Assembly: GCF_001544875.2 (NCBI RefSeq)
Contig: NZ_FCOA02000020.1
Location: 84,521 to 148,520 of the forward strand
Direction of reading: 5' to 3'
Origin: Caballeronia hypogeia
Lineage (GTDB): Bacteria; Pseudomonadota; Gammaproteobacteria; Burkholderiales; Burkholderiaceae
Length of the DNA stretch: 64,000 nt
In this document: positions 60,931 to 64,000 of the stretch, piece by piece
Layout: every line of letters begins with the position of its first letter
Position numbering within the stretch: the first letter of the stretch is position 1
The notes under the pieces: model-generated
The model's database searches: none
The model's input: only the letters and a program-made list of their open reading frames with translations
Told to the model about the DNA's origin: nothing
Position numbers and translations under genes: made by a program

Positions 60931-61885
60931 GACGTACCCCTTCGGCAAAGCATGCAAATTTCTGGCTCACGATTTCCATGAGATCGGGAACCGCAGTCAG
61001 ATACCAGTAGGTATCGCTCGGCTTCACGTGCCCCAGATATGTCGACAGCGCAATCATCCGGTTGTCGACGTTCACGCCGTCCTGATACCACTTGAGGATG
61101 CACCGGCACACGAACGTGTGGCGAAGATCATGGATTCGAGGCAACGCGTGGTCACCCCGAGAGGTCCACCCGAGTTGCTCGCGAATCCGCCCGAACACCC
61201 AGTGCACTGTTCGGGCCTGCAACTTTCTGCCATCAAGATTCACAAAGAACGAATCGCACGGCTCTGCGGCGACGACCAGCACACGGCGAGCAGCGTAACG
61301 CTTCATCGCCAGAGTTACGGTAGGATGCATCGGAATAAGGCGCGATTTGTGAAACTTCGTCTCACGCACCGTGAGCGTACGCTCGGCAAGATTCACGTCG
61401 TCTCGCGAGAGATTGATGGCTTCCGAGATACGCATGCCGGTTGCCGAAATCAAACCAAACAACGCTTCATATGTAAGCGGTCTGATCGAACCGACGGGTA
61501 ACATCGCCGCCGACGCCGTGAGGAGTTCGCCGAGCTCCTGCTCCGTGTAGATGTGCGGTGCCAGACGACGATGGGCCCGCCCGCACAATTCGCGTCGCGG
61601 AACAACCGTATCGGGATAGAACTGCCTGAGATACTTCGCGAAGGGGCGCATTACCTCGATCCGACGCGCCCAGGTAATGGACCTTTCGCTCGGTGTCGAG
61701 TGTGCCCAGGCAAGGGCCAGACTTTCGGTGATCGGACCGCGGTGGTTCACCGTATTCGCGAAGCGGGCGAAGTTCATCAGCACCTGCCCCGAGATCACAA
61801 GGTCGAAGCCGAGACAGCGTCGCTCTGCGAGATACGTTTCCACCAGCGATACCATTGTGTGTGCCGATTTGACGGGACGCTTCAT
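60923..61885 (-). CDS. Tyrosine recombinase, second gene of the RIT trio
   Basis: The 320-residue integrase has Arg in TGMRISEAINL, His-x-x-Arg in IHDLRHTFVCR, His in LGHVKPSDT and Tyr in DTYWYLT. It overlaps both neighbours by a few bases (ATGA at its start), so the three genes are translated as a unit. Confidence 0.9.
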   Translation of the reverse strand: MKRPVKSAHTMVSLVETYLAERRCLGFDLVISGQVLMNFARFANTVNHRGPITESLALAWAHSTPSERSITWARRIEVMRPFAKYLRQFYPDTVVPRRELCGRAHRRLAPHIYTEQELGELLTASAAMLPVGSIRPLTYEALFGLISATGMRISEAINLSRDDVNLAERTLTVRETKFHKSRLIPMHPTVTLAMKRYAARRVLVVAAEPCDSFFVNLDGRKLQARTVHWVFGRIREQLGWTSRGDHALPRIHDLRHTFVCRCILKWYQDGVNVDNRMIALSTYLGHVKPSDTYWYLTAVPDLMEIVSQKFACFAEGVRHD

Positions 61886-63141
61886 GATTTGCTCCCCGGC
61901 CAGGGAAGCGCCACGGCCTCCAGGCTTCGCAGGTCGATCTTCGTGTAGATCGCGGTGGTATCGATGCTCTGATGGCGCAGTACGTCAGCCACTTCTTTCA
62001 ACGACGATCCGCAACGAAGCAGCCGTCGGGCAACGCTGTGCCTCAGTAGATGGGTTCCAGAGCGGTCAGTCCAACCGCAACGGACATATGCGTCATGCAC
62101 GGCCTTGTGGAGGCGGCCCGTTCCTAATGGAAGGTCAGCAGGTGCGTAATGGCGTACAAAGACTGCGCGGGAGGTTGTCGTTGCCCGTCGGCCTGACCGG
62201 ATATAGTCGGCGATCGCATGACCGGTCGGCTCCGGCAGCGGAATGATGTAGCCCCGCCGCGATTTGGTGCGACGGATTTGCAGCGTGCCTTCGCGCCAGT
62301 TTAAATCGTCGAGTTGGATCTGCACGACTTCCGCAGCCCGCAACCCAAGATCAGCTAGACAGCGCACCATGGCGTAATCACGTAAGCTTGCCGCAGTCTC
62401 GCGATCGAAGGAGTTCAGAAACTGCTCGATCGCGGCGTCAGAAAGCGTTTCAGGCAGCGCCGCCAACCTCCATCCAGCCACCTTTGGCACAGCTGCGATC
62501 AACTCTTCGACCTGATCGTTATATTGCATGGTCCTGAATCGCAGATAACTGCGCAACGTTACGCCCGCTACGTGAGCGGCTCCAGCATTGCATCCGTCAG
62601 GGTAGTGCGTAACGAAACGACGAATATCCTGAATCGTTACCAGCTTCATGTCTATGTGTTTTCGACCAAAGCGCTGATGCAAGAAATCGCGAATGATTCG
62701 CCCGCGCTGATATCGCGTGCATTCCGCTAGGCCGCAAACGTCCCTGAGATGGTCAGTAAAGCGACGCACCTCCTGTTGCACCGAGTCCGATTCCGCCCGC
62801 AGAAACCGCGGGACAGCGCACGCGCCCATGACGACCAGCAAATGCCGAAGTGCAGCATTTACGTCCGCCCGACCCCTTGGAATCGGATCGGGGCATGTAC
62901 ACCGCCGCAAATGATCGTTCACGAAGCTGCAAACAAGTCGATCGTCGACGCGTGCTACGGCTAAACGGTGGGTTGTAAGCCAATACGCAAAGTGCGCGAC
63001 GCACCTTACGTAGATGTTGATGGTACGAGCCGCGTAGCCGGTATCAACGAGATATTCGCAGTAGCGCGCTGCGAAGGGAGAAAGGACGCTGCGCCACAAC
63101 CACGCCTGAGGCTGCGGTCGAAGAGGAACCAAGCCGATCAT
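61882..63141 (-). CDS. Tyrosine recombinase, first gene of the RIT trio
   Basis: The 419-residue protein has Arg in LGLRAAEVVQI, His-x-x-Arg in HLLRHSVARRLL, His in LRHQSIDTT and Tyr in AIYTKIDL. AGGAGAATCATC before ATG at 63141 sets the start; the frame could extend to 63207, almost to the terminal repeat, without a better signal. It is the longest of the trio, with an extended N-terminal region. Confidence 0.88.
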   Translation of the reverse strand: MIGLVPLRPQPQAWLWRSVLSPFAARYCEYLVDTGYAARTINIYVRCVAHFAYWLTTHRLAVARVDDRLVCSFVNDHLRRCTCPDPIPRGRADVNAALRHLLVVMGACAVPRFLRAESDSVQQEVRRFTDHLRDVCGLAECTRYQRGRIIRDFLHQRFGRKHIDMKLVTIQDIRRFVTHYPDGCNAGAAHVAGVTLRSYLRFRTMQYNDQVEELIAAVPKVAGWRLAALPETLSDAAIEQFLNSFDRETAASLRDYAMVRCLADLGLRAAEVVQIQLDDLNWREGTLQIRRTKSRRGYIIPLPEPTGHAIADYIRSGRRATTTSRAVFVRHYAPADLPLGTGRLHKAVHDAYVRCGWTDRSGTHLLRHSVARRLLRCGSSLKEVADVLRHQSIDTTAIYTKIDLRSLEAVALPWPGSKS

Positions 63142-63265
63142 GATGATTCTCCTGAATGGGTTACAACCCAAACAGGAAAGCACCTTTTTATGTGCAGTTT
63201 CCTGCAAGCGACAGATCTCTGCAAGGCGCGTCGCACCGGTGCGCGTGACGAGCCGGACGACGCAA

Positions 63266-63295
63266 ACTCCGCATAATTTTTAGCTGCGCATTATT
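63266..63295. repeat. RIT terminal inverted repeat, right
   Basis: The reverse complement matches 59817-59846 in 26 of 30 positions; the outer 13 and inner 11 bases are identical. Confidence 0.85.
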
Positions 63296-64000
63296 CCTAC
63301 CCAACGCTACACAGCGCAGGGCATTTTCCGCGAGCACGTTGCTGATCTCGGCGCGTCCGTCCTCGCAGTAGAACGTGAGGGCCGCCCAGTGGTTCAGCGA
63401 GTAGTTGATCGCGCCCGTGAGCGTGGACTTCTTCGACAGCGTCGCAAGCTTGGCTCTGATCGTCGATTCGAACGTGTTGAGCAGGGGCTTACTCTTCTCC
63501 TGCCGCACACGCAACCGGTCATCGGGAGGTTTGCCGCGAATGTCAGCTTCGATGCGGTAGAGCTCGCCGATCATCTCGAGCAGTTTCTGGGTATCCGGAG
63601 TCGGCGTACGCTCGTGAACGTCGAATATGTACCTCCTCGCGTGATCCCAGCATGCCGCTTCGAAGACGTCGCCGCTTGCGTACAGCTGATCGAAGCCGGC
63701 GTAGGCATCCGCCTGCAGGATTCCCTTGAAGTTGGCGAGATGCGTTTGCGGATGAACACCCTTGCGGTCCGACGAGTAAGTGAACCAGACTGCCGCAGGT
63801 TCCGCCGAGCCCGAGCGTCGATCGTCGCGCACATAGACCCAGAATCGGCCGGTTGTCGTCTTCTGGTTGCCCGGTGTGAGGACGGGAACCGTCGTGTCGT
63901 CGCCATGGAGCTTGCCGGCAGCCAGCACGTAGCGCTGGATCGCCTCGACCAGCACCATGCAGAGTTCAACGATCTGGCCGACCCAGCGGCCCATGCTGGC
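63296..64000 (-). pseudogene. IS66 transposase, central part (continues past the right edge)
   Basis: The reverse strand reads LHGDDTTVPVL, GRFWVYVRDDR, FKGILQADAYAGFDQLY, CWDHARRYIFDVHE and LAENALRCVALGR, the IS66 DDE transposase. At 63295 it is cut by the RIT element; the remaining C-terminus is at 59567-59788. An in-frame read-through adds RIT-derived residues and stops at 63188. Confidence 0.88.

Larger units (their letters stand above)
59817..63295 (-). mobile_element. RIT (recombinase-in-trio) element inserted in IS66
   Basis: Three overlapping tyrosine-recombinase genes on one strand are bounded by inverted repeats at 59817-59846 and 63266-63295 (26 of 30 bases match). The element splits an IS66 transposase between ALGR and KNYLF. 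This gene content and layout is that described for RIT elements, found mostly in Proteobacteria such as Cupriavidus and Burkholderia relatives. All three genes are intact. Confidence 0.88.

Overview
The window looks like accessory DNA (megaplasmid, second chromosome or large island) of a Burkholderiaceae bacterium, probably of the Caballeronia/Paraburkholderia group. This is inferred from the 16-strand-type porin, the high-GC codon use, the CsbD, CspA and small stress-type genes, the LigD style and the insertion-sequence set. No rRNA, tRNA, CRISPR array or replication origin was seen.

Region 1 (1-15.4 kb) is a methylxanthine (caffeine) N-demethylation locus. It has genes matching ndmA and ndmB (Rieske N1- and N3-demethylases), ndmC (N7-demethylase without its own Rieske domain), ndmD (Rieske plus reductase plus ferredoxin) and ndmE (GST-like subunit). 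These are followed by frmA and fghA, which detoxify the formaldehyde released by each demethylation. A Tsx-like outer-membrane channel, an NCS2 purine permease, a LysR regulator, a GntR regulator, a 2-oxoglutarate/Fe(II)-type oxygenase and a TIM-barrel protein complete the locus. The palindrome CTGGTAYACCAG (one site with a single deviation) lies at four promoters and ties the demethylases, the oxygenase and probably the Tsx channel into one regulon.

Region 2 (15.4-23.4 kb) is a mosaic. It holds sRNA-like elements, three small genes, an array of short inverted repeats, a dctA fossil, an IS110/IS1111-type element, a broken IS3-type element that truncates a LigD ligase gene, a CsbD-like gene and an IS110 fossil.

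Region 3 (23.4-29.7 kb) has a GntR regulator with two predicted winged helices, an aconitase divergent from a beta-propeller lactonase-family protein, and an MFS transporter.

Region 4 (30-53.5 kb) looks like a dedicated acid-sugar catabolic island. It has DctA, a porin, an MFS transporter, an isopropylmalate/tartrate-type dehydrogenase, a DUF1537 kinase, an OtnC-like aldolase, two COG3618 lactonase-like amidohydrolases, and its own triose-phosphate isomerase, GapN, enolase and pyruvate kinase. An operator-like motif, ATTGTA-N16-TACAAT, recurs with identical spacing at five sites at four promoter regions, and a second unusual GntR regulator sits beside one of them. The aldolase gene is followed by a CobS-like AAA+ ATPase and a CobT-like von Willebrand A protein with no CobN. 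A two-gene cassette of unknown function (a helical protein and a 65-67 residue peptide ending AILGYN) occurs once in region 2 and once here.

Region 5 (53.8-64 kb) carries CspA, several small paralogous proteins and a second RpoD-type sigma factor. It ends in an IS66 transposase gene split by a RIT element (three overlapping tyrosine recombinase genes between 30-bp inverted repeats).
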